Origin: Pteria penguin
Lineage: Eukaryota; Mollusca; Bivalvia; Pterioida; Pteriidae
Direction of reading: 5' to 3'
Length of the DNA: 64,000 nucleotides
Assembly: GCA_035048485.1 (NCBI GenBank)
Contig: CM068584.1
Span: forward strand, 60,451,739-60,515,738
Shown here one piece after another: positions 46,784 through 57,800 of the stretch (position 1 is the stretch's first letter; every line of letters starts with the position of its first letter). The position numbers were made by a program, and so were the translations under genes. The notes below the pieces were generated by a model. It had not been told where the DNA came from. It did no database searches and saw only the letters and a list, made by a program, of their open reading frames with translations.

Positions 46784-47329
46784 GTCGTTCTAAAATGAAG
46801 TAATTACTACATTTTAGTTGTAATCTGATAACATGGTACAAGGACGGATGTAACTTTTACAATTACTTAATTCGATATATAGGTATCAAAGTCAGAATAT
46901 TTTTATATATAGATGCTGTCGATAATGCCATCAAAGTCGTTATTGTAACAATGACTCTAGTTGTCAGTTCTGCGTGGGTAGTCTAAGTAATAAAAGATTA
47001 CTAAATAACAACAACAATAATAATAGTAGAAACATGTATGTAGGTCGCTGGTAGATAGTAAAAGGATGTGAAATTTGTCCTTTTTTTATTGAATTCCCTG
47101 AAAAGGAAGACATTAATGTATTTTTACACCGAATGACAATTCATTTTATAAAGAGGTATAGCTACCATGAATTAATTAAGTCCGGTCAAACCTGTCTACC
47201 CCACCCCAGTAAGTGTGCCACGTTATCCTAACCTTTCGCCCGTGGCGGAGGGACAGGGAACCAGAAACATACTGGCTAACATCAAACACCTTTAGTATAG
47301 CGGAAAAGAAACATGGGGTCCATTTTTCA
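46784..47329. other. No recognisable gene
   Basis: AT-rich; nothing supportable. Confidence 0.4.
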
Positions 47330-47770
47330 TACGATAGTAGGTTATCAGGGGTGGTCAGAGGATGACAGGTCCTTTGCTTTGGGTCTAGTGTTAGAGGGGA
47401 CAGCCTTGGAATACTAAGACCTCCTTAGAAAGCGAAAGGGTACTCTTTCATTTACTCAAGCGACTACCAATTTGGGGGAACATTTTGGGCAGGTTGCACT
47501 TTGCCCTGCAGCTAACCTAGAGTTTAATTATATGGTCCAAGCCTCAAATGAATCTTTAGAACGGTGGGGGATAGAATCATGGACATGGCACAACAGGCCT
47601 TGGGTAGCTCGACATCACATGAAGTGATGCAAAACAGATAGTGACACGTTTCCCATTGGGGTGTTTAGATTGGGATGCAGGTCAGCACTTCATCAACCAC
47701 CCTCCTCGAACCCTCGAGGGGGGGCCATTAAAGTGGTTAAAACATTTAAAATGGGCAGAGTGGCTAGAAA
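47330..47770 (+). pseudogene. Gypsy-type gag remnant
   Basis: Reads GWSEDDRSFALGLVLEGTAL, stop, then LSFTQATTNLGEHFGQVALC, ANLEFNYMVQASNESLERWG, then in another frame MDMAQQALGSSTSHEVMQN. This is the capsid-like gag pattern of invertebrate LTR elements. At least two stops and two frame changes. It seems to come from an element other than the one at 47885-49545. Confidence 0.6.
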
Positions 47771-47837
47771 TGCCAAAAGACAGGTAGCCCAAGTAAACGA
47801 TCGTTCGCCGGGCAGATCCTGCATGACCGATCATCTA

Positions 47838-47880
47838 AGTACTCAGGTGAGCGATATCGGCCCCTTTTGGGCCTCTCATT
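47838..47880 (-). repeat. End fragment of the 2-kb element type seen at 28138
   Basis: ctcaggtgagcgatatcggc cccttttgggcctctcatt is the reverse complement of a variant of the 28138 left end (gaggcccaagtgggcctata tcgctcacctgag). Confidence 0.65.
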
Positions 47881-47884
47881 AAAA

Positions 47885-49545
47885 TTTCTTTAGGCTCGCA
47901 ATCGTGTCACCAGAGAATAAAGATAGAAAACTTACTTATTATCTACGAAACACTTAAGTGAAGTAGGTTTGAATTTAGTGAAGTAGGATCGAGTCATAAA
48001 GAAAAATCGAAAGCGAATTCCCCGCATCATACAAAGCGTGTCTCCCAGCGACAATCAAAGCACACGTTTAGTACACAGCAGTGCTCACTAGTGACAAGCG
48101 CAGTTTGTGACAAAATTGGTGGAGAATCCAAATTTCCCTTCATTGAGCCATTGGTTGAGAAGCATGGCTCTACCTATCAACCAAACTGCAACGCATGAGC
48201 AGGAATCTCAACCCAGCAGTGCTGTGCAAGCAGAGAATACAGAAATAAGAGCCACGATGCAGCAGTTGCAGGCCCAAATGCAAAACCTGCAACAAGAAAG
48301 TAATCAACTTAAAGAGGAGGCATCAGTTAGAGTCAACCCTACCGATACCGCACCAGCAGTATCAACTTACCACCCGGCGTCTGAGCCAACTGTAGCAACG
48401 CAACCCCAACCTGCAATTGCCACGATACAGGCAACCAATCATCACCCCCAGGGCAGCAGTAAATGTACAATTGAATAAATTCAGTGGAAAAGAATCGGCC
48501 GTCATATGGTGTACTCCGGTCATAGCATACATGCAATTAACCAGGCTTACGGAAAATGAAGCGATTTCTTCTTTTTTATTTTATGGGAATTATCAAACCA
48601 TCCAAGTGGTACGTTTTGCTTGTGACTATCGTGCGCTAAACACAATGACTATACCTCAATCTTTTTCTTTGCCTCATACAAAGGGTGTATTTGATGCTAT
48701 TGGAGCATCAAACACAAATTATTTCACCATTCTTGATCTTATGTCCGCATTTCATCAGTCTTGTTTAATTGATTAGTTTTTATTTTATTATACGATTCCT
48801 GGAATGATTAATTAATTGTTTATAATACCGATGATCACTGACAAGCGCGTTGTACATTTGTAATATGAGATTTGTCTATATCTTACAAGACGCACTAATA
48901 TTCATTCATAGTTTTTCAGTCACAGTTAACATCTTAAATTTTTTACTATAATTTCGTTCATACTGTGGTACTATGGCAATTCATATAAATTTATTTACAT
49001 AAGTCATATTCGATTACTTTGACTACCTACACCGGTTCTTGTGTTTGTCTTTACTGTTCGAAGTAATTTCATTCGGAGATAGAAACTGTTACCATGGCAA
49101 CCACGCTGTTTACTTTATCAGTTGCCCCATGTTGCTAGGCAACCGAGTTCATTACAAAATGTAGGTGTCATGCTTTATTCAGTAATCATCAAATCTTATT
49201 TTTACAGTTAACGTTTGTTGATATGACAAGCAAACGCAGTGTTTTGTTTGTGTAATATCTTTTAGATTATTTCACTTGCAGCATTGTTCATATTCTTACT
49301 CTATCATTACTTATTATTATGATTTGTTTAGGCTCGCAATCGCGTCACCAGAGAATAAAGACAGAAAACTTAATTATTATCTACGTAACACTCTCTGGTG
49401 AAGTAGGATCAAGTCACGAAGAAAAATCAAAAGCCAATTCACCGCATCTTACAAAATGTGTGTCTACCAGCAACAACCAAAGCACACGCTCAGTACCAAG
49501 TTCACAGCGGTGTTCACAAGCGCCGTTTGCGATATTACATTCGTG
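47885..49545 (+). mobile_element. Deletion-derived LTR retrotransposon
   Basis: aggctcgcaatcgygtcacc agagaataaaga through cagcgcagtttgtgaca-type text occurs at 47892-48110 and 49330-49530, identifying LTR segments. The left LTR appears cut at about 47885 by the preceding sequence; the right one probably starts near 48800. tggtggagaatcc following the left LTR is a candidate primer site (about 48118). Between them only a gag N-terminus fused to a small RT piece remains. Confidence 0.7.
48163..48775 (+). pseudogene. gag N-terminus fused by deletion to an RT fragment
   Basis: MALPINQTATHEQESQPSSA begins a Gln-rich coiled coil (IRATMQQLQAQMQNLQQESN). A frameshift near 48460 leads to VQLNKFSGKESAVIWC and TRLTENEAISSFLF, gag-like. 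Without any nucleocapsid or protease it then changes to RFACDYRALNTMTIPQSFSL and FTILDLMSAFHQ, RT motifs A-region style, ending at a TAG near 48775. The junction at about 48590-48615 marks an internal deletion of most of gag-pol. Confidence 0.7.
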
Positions 49546-49849
49546 TACCAAAAATGATCTGAACAAGAGAGATTAAAATGGGAGCAACGGGTTAGTTGCT
49601 AAGCACGCCCCCTGTCTTGTTTTTGGGTGTTGATTGGATTGTGTCAAATATTTTTCTTCTTACTTCAATACATGTATATATTCCTTTAACGTTTTTATAC
49701 CGAGCAATATTATTATAAATGTTGCGGATGTGAAATTATTTTTATATATTAATAATAGTTATATTACTGACGTTTTCCTTCTTTACAATAATTTCTTTGT
49801 GCACGAGTAAACACATGAATGAAGGAGTGAATGATTTGACATTGACCAA
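49546..49849. other. Spacer, nothing recognised
   Basis: AT-rich sequence between the 3' LTR and a SINE. Confidence 0.4.
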
Positions 49850-50024
49850 AGGATTGGTTGGTTGGTTGATTGGTGTTTTACGTCGCTTTCAACAATATTT
49901 CAGTTATATCGCGACATGGAAGCAGTTTACCAACCTCTTAAACATAGTGGCGCAACCCGGGAATTGAACCCGGATCGTCTGCGCCGCAAGCCAAGCGCTT
50001 AACCACTACACCAAGTCTGCCCCC
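49850..50024 (-). mobile_element. SINE family B, full copy with target-site duplication
   Basis: Reverse-strand head gggcagacttggtgtagtgg and B box gggttcaattcccgggtt, body and an aaccaacc tail. ttgaccaa flanks it at 49842-49849 and 50025-50032, extending as an imperfect match (agg/tgg). Best preserved copy of this family here. Confidence 0.92.
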
Positions 50025-50344
50025 TTGACCAATGGTCAGATTATATGTTTGTGCTGGGATATTGATATACCTGCTTTACCTGGCGCGCTTTAGATCATAA
50101 TTTAAATATCTATTGTAATGGCCAGACGTTGATATCATTCAAAGATTTTTATCTATTGACTATTCTCAAATTATCGCACAGGACATTTTGGAATATATCA
50201 TCAATTTATAGCATCTCTGAATAAAAAAAAAATCAGTATAAACTATGTGTGCTATTTGAGTCGAACTCCGGACACAGTATTATGATAACCCGGTGACATA
50301 AAGAACACTTCTATTCAATATGATCAAATCTCTTATTGAAGAGA

Positions 50345-50583
50345 AAGCCAGTGTGGGCTAGTGCATAAGGTGCTCGGCTCATGACAGGAAAGTCCCGCGC
50401 TCGACTCCCGCCCTGGGCACACCGGTGTTCCGTCTTTTGGATGAGACAGTAAAAACCGAGGTCCCGTGTCACGGTAGGCGTGGCAGGTAAAAGATCCCTC
50501 ACTGCTCCAAAATTCTAAATTCCTATGCAATGCATCAGTCAAATGCCGTCCCCACACGTGACGTAAAACAATAATCAATCAAT
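50345..50583 (+). mobile_element. SINE family A copy
   Basis: tRNA head with agccagtgtgggctagtgca, B box gctcgactcccgcc, body (gatgagacagtaaaaaccga, ggtaggcgtggcaggtaaaa) and a caatcaatc tail. It lacks the block around tgcttcgggtaggtccgttg present at 9243-9523. Confidence 0.88.
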
Positions 50584-50716
50584 CTAATCGAAGTGATTTG
50601 GTTGTGTATAAAACAATCAAATAAAATAATCACAAAACACAAAAATCTCTTCCAGGCATTCTCACAGATACAAGTTATATACCCGTCGTCTACTTGGGCA
50701 TTGTACGTAAGTAACA

Positions 50717-51000
50717 CCCCAGCAGGCATACGACGTTGATTCAACGTTGAAAATACGTTGATTTAGGTTGACGACGTTGAACAACCAAAATTCAACGTTG
50801 CACAACGTTGAAAAATAAGACGTTGTAATCCTGACATAACTTCAACGTTAGAACGACGTCAGACATTCGACCAATACATTATTGGTCGAATTTCTGACGT
50901 CGTTCTAACGTTGAAGTTATGTCAGGGATTTCAACCAATACATATAAATATGTATTGGTCAACATTTCTTATGTTGTTCTAATGTTAAAGTTAAGTAAGG
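50717..51000 (+). promoter_or_regulatory. Left subterminal motif array of the EnSpm-like element
   Basis: Roughly ten occurrences of acgttga or its complement tcaacgt in 280 bp, many forming the palindrome ttcaacgttgaa. Such subterminal repeats are the binding sites of the accessory protein in plant CACTA elements; binding here is inference. Confidence 0.7.
50827..50930. repeat. 104-bp near-perfect hairpin in the left end
   Basis: aatcctgacataacttcaac gttagaacgacgtcagacat is followed by its complement, with tattgg at the centre; arms of about 48 bp differ at only a few positions. A second short palindrome (accaatacatat/atatgtattggt) follows at 50934-50959. Confidence 0.9.
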
Positions 51001-51808
51001 ATCAAATTCTAAATCACTCTTGTAATTTATGGCGAAATATCTTCATTTTAATTAACAAACGAAAAATTATTTTCCTTTTTGTATAACCCCACCCACCCCC
51101 GGACATTATAATTGTATTGAAGTTATAAACAGGATTAATTAAGTAAAATAAAATGACTGTATTTACTAGTAAGAAAACAGATTGCTTATCAAAAGAACTC
51201 CGCGCGCGGGGCGTTTTGATGTAGGCCAGCAATAGGCAATTTACATGCAATGTATATAATAGATCGTCCACTCCTTATCTCCGCACGGCTTAATTAAGAG
51301 GCGTGATGGTCAGTATCAAATTACTGGCGCGAATAGAAACAAAGAAGCAGTGTCCGGTAGAATCGACCAAGCTATTTCTGAATACGCCATTTTAATTCAA
51401 ACGTATCGATTTACAAATATTGTCAGTAAGAGTCTTGGATTATTACACAATAACACTACATATTATTCAGCAATAAAGATCGTTTTTGGAATTTACTAAG
51501 GTAAGTTATTCATTTCTACGATGCATGTTTTTACAATACTATATTTAATTAGCACGCTTAGAATTCTTGCCTAAGAATTTTTATGCAATCGTCACATTCT
51601 TAAGCAGTGCGTGATAGTTTATCATGTCAATAAACCTTTCAAAGGTGGAAAAAAGAACATTGATACATTAAATTAGCTAAGAATACACCATGCATCTTCT
51701 TTTTTTTTTAATATGTAGGTTTTAATGTTTATAAATTCGTTTTAATATCGTCGATAACTCATACGAATATATTCGGGTCTTTCCGTCAGAGTACGGACGA
51801 CAAAAACA
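51001..51808. other. 5' region of the transposase gene
   Basis: No coding. Presumed promoter and 5' UTR of the element's first gene; a core promoter could not be picked with confidence. Confidence 0.35.
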
Positions 51809-54217
51809 ATGGCGGAAACATCCGAAAAGTTATGGTTTACATTCAACACGTATGTTTGTGAGTTATAATTTCAATTTGATAAAATAATATCATAGTTATT
51901 GTTAAGAAATATTCTCAATCCATCAAAAGGTAAAATAATCTAATAATAAATTAAGAAATGAATTACACATTGCAGCATATTTACAAGTTTCATTTGAATT
52001 TCATCTTGTTAGAAAATCATGGGTTGAAAGGCGTTGGGCCCTGGGGCGGGGGGGGGGGATAGCTCACCTGATAGTCAATTTATTCCATTTAAACTCATTA
52101 ATTTTTTTGGTATAGTATGATATTATATAAATGATGGTGGGGGAGTGTGATGTTAAAACATTTTGATACATGGTTAAAGTAAATATTAATAAAGCAATTA
52201 AGTGTGGCAGCATAACCATTAACATAATAATGTATTATTTTGAATAGGCGTGCATGAGCATGTTTATTTTTAATTTTAATAGATATGGCCTATCTCAAAA
52301 ATTGGAGACGTTACAATACATTTGTAAATACACTGGCACAGTCAAGCAATAGTGACAGGAATAGCAGCAGTGATGAACATCAGAGTGTTCATTCAGATTC
52401 CACCCCACCGGGAATTGATGTAAATGTGCAGTCAGACTCTGGGGAAGATCAATATTACTCAGATGAACAAGCGAACTATGACAGTGACTCCTCTATGTCA
52501 GATGTTACAAGTATAAGTGATGAGGAAAATGATAGCAATCCGGAACAAAGTTTATCATCACAAGTTGCCGAGTGGGCTACCAAGTTTAAATGTACAAGAT
52601 CATGCATTAACGATATGCTTCAGATTTTAAGTAAAACAAGGCCATAGAGTCCCAAAGGATTCACGTACTTTGCTTCAGACACCTCAAAATATTAATATAA
52701 CTCAAAAATGCGGTGGCCATTATTATTATTTTGGAATGTTATCAGGACTTATGAAAACAGTGTCATTGCATTCAAATTATTTTGAGAATCAAACTTCAGT
52801 TAAACTCGCATTCAACATCGATGGTGTACCATTATTCAAGTCTTCTTCCATACAGTTTTGGCCTATCCTATGCAGTGTTGATAATTTTGAACCATTTCTA
52901 GTTGCTTTGTTTTGTGGAACAAAGAAACCAGACTCCATAGAAGAGTATTTACAGGACTTTCTTGAAGAATTAGGAGATATAATTAAGGATGGTTTTGATT
53001 TGAGTGATAAACATTTTTCTGTCATTATTGATTCATTTATTTGTGATGCACCAGCTAGGTCTTTTTTGAAATGTACGAAAGGACACAATGCTTATTATGG
53101 ATGTGACAGATGTACTCTTAAAGGAGTTTGGCGTGGCCGTGTTGTCTTTGAGTTATCAGACCATTCTAATATGCCCGAGAAAAGAAACAAACACGATTTT
53201 GACCAATTGAACTACACTTACTATCAAATTAAGAGGTCTCCTTTGGTGGATATCGGTATTGATTGTGTAAAATCATTCCCTCTAGATTACATGCATCTTG
53301 TGTGTCTTGGTGTGATGAAAAGAATTTTAATGTTTTTAAAATCAGGACCAAGGGAGTGCAAGTTATCTCATCATCATATTGAATTATTATCCGACAAACT
53401 TGTTGCTTTAAATGGAAAATTGCCTCGTGAATTTGCAAGACAACCACGCTCTCTCGAAGTTCTGGATCGATGGAAAGCAACAGAATACAGACAGTGCCTC
53501 TTATATACTGGCCCACTCATTTTTCGCAACATAATGGATGAGGACATGTACCAACATTTCCTGTCTTTGTCAGTTGCCATGTCCATATTGCTTGATTCTA
53601 GGGAAGCCTCCAGGAGTCATTATTTGAATTATGCCACAGAGTTGCTGGAATACTTTGTGAAAAAAGCACAAAAGATATATGGTGATACATTTACTACATA
53701 TAATGTACATTCTCTCATACATATCAGCGATGATGTGAAGAATTATGGTGCATCTTTGAATGAATTAAGTGCTTTCAGATTTGAAAACTATCTACAAAAA
53801 TTAAAAAAGTTTGTGAAGAAAGCTCAAAACCCCATTGCACAAGTTGCAAAACGACTGTTTGAATTAGAGAAAGTATCAGTGAAACCATGGCTGAATATAT
53901 CGTCAACCTATCTCTCAACAAAAAGAAAAGACAATTGTATTCTTTTAAAATATCAAAGCTTTGCTTTTTTGCAAGAAAAGAAGCAAAATGGAGAGTTGTT
54001 ATGCAAAGTTGTTCCTCAACGCAGACTTGAAAATTTATTCATTGATCCTTGTGAATCGAAGTTAATCAATGTTGCTGTGATGAGAAACAACACACTGCAG
54101 AGGCATGGACAATTGAAAACTATAACAAAACAGGACATTGATAGAAAAGTTGCATGTTTGCCATATGATGGGAAATTTGCCCTGTTCCCCCTGTTGCATG
54201 GAATTGAAAGACAATGA
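51809..54217 (+). pseudogene. Tnp2-like EnSpm transposase, two exons, one 1-nt frameshift
   Basis: A small first exon, 51809-51857 (MAETSEKLWFTFNTYV), ends at a strong donor ttt|gtgagt and joins in phase 1 to an exon beginning 52283. That encodes MAYLKNWRRYNTF and an acidic Ser/Asp region, then VAEWATKFKCTRSCINDMLQ. An extra A in the AAAA at 52633-52636 shifts the frame; it resumes as KDSRTLLQTPQNINITQKCG. The core has INIDGVP-like FNIDGVPLFKSSSIQFWPIL, DSFICDAPARSFLKCTKGHN, CDRC, FPLDYMHLVCLGVMKR, RWKATEYRQCLLYTGP, YNVHSLIHISDDV and AFRFENYLQKLK. These are conserved blocks of animal Tnp2-type transposases, with likely D/D/E residues in IDG, ICDAPA and FENY. Apart from the one indel the 660 codons are open. 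Confidence 0.82.
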
Positions 54218-54829
54218 TAGCAATGGAAAAGGTTATTATTCAGCGCTATTAATATTTTTATTGGCAATTGTTCAGGATATTTTTAATGGTTATATGCATT
54301 CCTAGAAGTTTACAGTTTTGTCAATATATTTCAAATTTCATCTTCGGAATTAAAAAGTTTTGATAATGAGCCAATATTGCAGCATTATGAGCCTCTTCAG
54401 GCAATGATGCATGATGGTGAAACAAGCAACGCATATAAGTATATTCATAGATAACGTTTCTACTCCAACATCGCAATAAATGAAGATTACATCAGTAAAT
54501 ATAGACCTTCCCTTAATAAAACATAATACAATCACTTATCACACTTATGATGATGTGAAAGACGGTTCTTATCAGGTATTCTTAATTATTTCTTTCTTTA
54601 TCTGATATTCTGTTATCTTTACTTTATCTCTAAATACACATGTATGTATTTGCTTGTTTCATCATCATCATCATGTATCTTTACTTGAAGAGGCTCATAA
54701 TGCTGAGGAACGTTTCGTAATAGATAAAATATTGAAAGCTTTGAAAATTTTTATCTTTTTCTGAATACTGATTTTTCTTAACGTTGGATTTACACAATTA
54801 TATATGTATAATACATTTGTTTTACTTAG
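54218..54829. other. Intergenic region within the transposon
   Basis: AT-rich, ending with a good acceptor (ttgttttacttag) directly before the next ATG, so an upstream non-coding exon of the second gene probably lies here. atgagcctcttcagg (54387) and tgaagaggctcataat (54686) are inverted copies of one another. Confidence 0.5.
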
Positions 54830-57800
54830 ATGGATAAGAAATGGGTTCGGGCTGTATGGAGGGAAAACGACAAGGAAATGGAGTTGGCTATACCAAGTGT
54901 ATGGGTTGAAGATAAATATATAAGGTGGCCAAATGCATCAAATGCTAAAACTGCATTAAAAGAATGCAGAAAACCAAATGAAAAATGGCTTTCATTTGAT
55001 CTTATTAAGATCAAATATACATCAGGTAAAGTCTATGGAAACACACAAATGTACAATATAAATGGAAAACTACTTAGCTTGTATTTGAAAACATATTTAA
55101 GCTTTCAACGAAGGTATGCACAGTTTTGGTGGAATAATAAATTTTGCTCTTTATTTCTTGAAATATAATATTTATCGATCTGAATTAATCAAAAGCATTC
55201 CAAATGTCATATCACTTGTTTTAAGCCTAATTTTAAACCAGACTCGCAAACCTCATTGTTTGTAAAGAAAACATCAGATTTTAAGTCATTTACAAAGAGT
55301 TATCGCTCTTTTCCGTGTTTGCTTCAGCCTTATATAAATGCTCATGCATTGTTTATAAACAATGAAGTTTGCGAGTCTGGTATAAGTTAATAACTAGTCA
55401 TAGAATGTTGGGGATGATTTTAATTGAGGAAGATTGTTAAATATAATATTTTTCACGATTTTTATTTTTTCACCAAAACTGTGCATACATTCATTTAAGA
55501 TTATATTAAGTGTTCTATCAGTCTGTATGTTCAGTATTTTCATCATACTCAATTACATTGCTGTTCTTAGAATATATAAATGCTCAGACGACACACATTA
55601 TTTATTATTAATTATCATCTGTTATTATTCAATATTTTTCAATTTCCTATTTCTTTCCGATATAATTAAAGACAGTTACCAGGAATGTGAAGCTTACGAT
55701 GACACAACAGCCATTGAATCAGATGAAAGTGACTTAGAACCCATCACCAAAAGAAAATCGAAGAAAAAAGTCATGAGTGACTTCATTATGGGTAAGATAA
55801 CATTTGACTATGATAAAAATTGTATTTAAAATTTTATCAACAATACTTATTTGTTAAATTTTTCTTGTTCATGATTATGAATTCTAGTAATGGTGTGTTT
55901 GTGGTTTCTTATTAGATTCTGCTGAAGAGAGTTCATCTTCTAAAAAACAAAAGAAATTACCCCTAGCAAGTACCGGTAAGATATATATATATATATTATA
56001 TTACAACATTTCATGGTCAAACATAAATATGATGAATTTGTCTAGTCCATCTGTCTTCTATTACTTGTCTGTCTGTTGTTAACATTTGTTTTAAGAATTA
56101 GTGATAGGGCTTTCATATTTCATATATGTAATCCTTTCACTTGACCTCATCCTTGATATGAATTTATCATAAATTGCCATCAACATTTGCACAATATACA
56201 TACTCACATCTTGTTATAATACTATTTTGAATATGCATGTATGTTATTTAGATAATAATTGTTGCCTTTTCCTTCTTGAAGGTTTGCCAATAATTTGATT
56301 TTATATTCTAGCACCCGTTAATCTTCCTAAACCTCCCGAAAAATTGTCTTTAGCGAAAAGTCACGACCAACCGATTGTTCCTAGAAGTCAAAGAAGGTCG
56401 GTCAGTGTTACTCCATCTAAGTCATGGTCAAGTTCTCTAAGTAGAGATGGTTCTGTTGATAGATCTGCGGCCTCAGATTCGAATCACCTGAACAAATCAG
56501 ATTCAGATAAAAGATCGAGGAGTCGACGCATATTAAGTAGGTCTTTATCAAGGTCAAGAAGTCTCCAACGTTATTCTGAAAAATTAAATATGTCAAGAAC
56601 ATCAAGGTCAAGGAGTCCTAATGATTTACCAAATATTCATAGGTTCAGATCCTCAAAGCCAAGGAGTCCAGTTAGGTTGTCAAACAGGTCTAGGGCAAAG
56701 AGTCCAGTTAGGTCATCAGATACGTCAAGACCCTCAAGGTCAAGGACCCCAGTGAGGTCATCAAACAGGTCAAGACCTTCACAGTCAAGCACTCCAGTGA
56801 GGTCAATAGTGTCCTCCAGGTCAAGGAGTCCCTTAACATCATTTAATAGGTCATTGTCCTCAAAGTCAAGAACCCCAGTTAGGTCATTTAATAGGTCAAG
56901 GTCTTCAAGGTCAATGACTCCAATAAGGTCATCCAACAGGTCAAGATCCTCAAGGCCAAAGAGTCAAGTTAGGTCATTCAATAGGTCAAGGACAAGGAGT
57001 CCTGTTAGGCCAGCAAACAGATCAAGGTCAAACAGTCCAGTAAGGCCATCCAACCGATCAAGATCCTCAAGGCCAAAGAGTCCAGTTAGGTCATCCAATA
57101 GGACAAGGAGTCATATTAGGTCAGCAAACAGGTCAAGGTCATCTAATAGGTCAATACCCTCAAGGTCAAGGACCCCTGTTAGGTCATTAATCAGGTCAAG
57201 ATCTTCACGGTCTATGACTCCAATTGTTAGGTCATCAAACAGATCAAGATCTCCAAGCCGTGACAGACAACAACAGAAGCGTTCAAGGTGAGTAAAAAGA
57301 AGGTTCATTTTTAAAGGAATTTCAGAGCATTTTTGGCACTTAAAATGTGGCTGCCATGGGGTATATGTCACGTTATGACAGCTCCAGCTATAGGTAACAC
57401 AGTATTTTTTTCAATAATATTTTCATATTATCATATACTTTATTATTGTATTATGTATGTTTGATATGAATCAGTTCACCAGTTCTGACTATATACCTTT
57501 AGCAGGATAGAGAGCACATCAGGGACATCTATAAGAGAGTCTAAGAGAAGACAAATTCAAGGAGATTCATTTCCGATGTCAGAAGAAAGTTAGTTGTTCA
57601 AAATATGTTTCATGATTTTTTTTTCAATTTGTTAAACACTTATCATGAGTATATTGAATTTTGACATACACTTTAGCTAAATATATCCATTGTTTAAATG
57701 TCAAAACTTCTTGTATTTAATTTTCATCAAATTTTGTATCTTAAGGATTCCAGAGAAGGGTCCTTTATCTTCTTGTTGAGATTAGAGACCTGATGAAAAA

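Noticed and set aside
50311..50578. Reverse-strand ORFs with GRESSAGLSCHEPS-like text
   Set aside because: Antisense of a family A SINE, not a gene.
50703..50716. Perfect target duplication longer than 3 bp for the EnSpm-like element
   Set aside because: Beyond ACA the flanks (gtaaca versus acaacg) do not match, so only 3 bp can be claimed, which is weak evidence alone.
53229..53586. Reverse-strand ORFs inside the transposase
   Set aside because: Shadows of the Tnp2-like frame, with no features of their own.
56637..57371. Reverse-strand ORFs made of DLTGVLDLEDLDLFDD-like repeats
   Set aside because: They are the antisense reading of the RS repeats in exon 4; the forward gene has splice phases and domain support.
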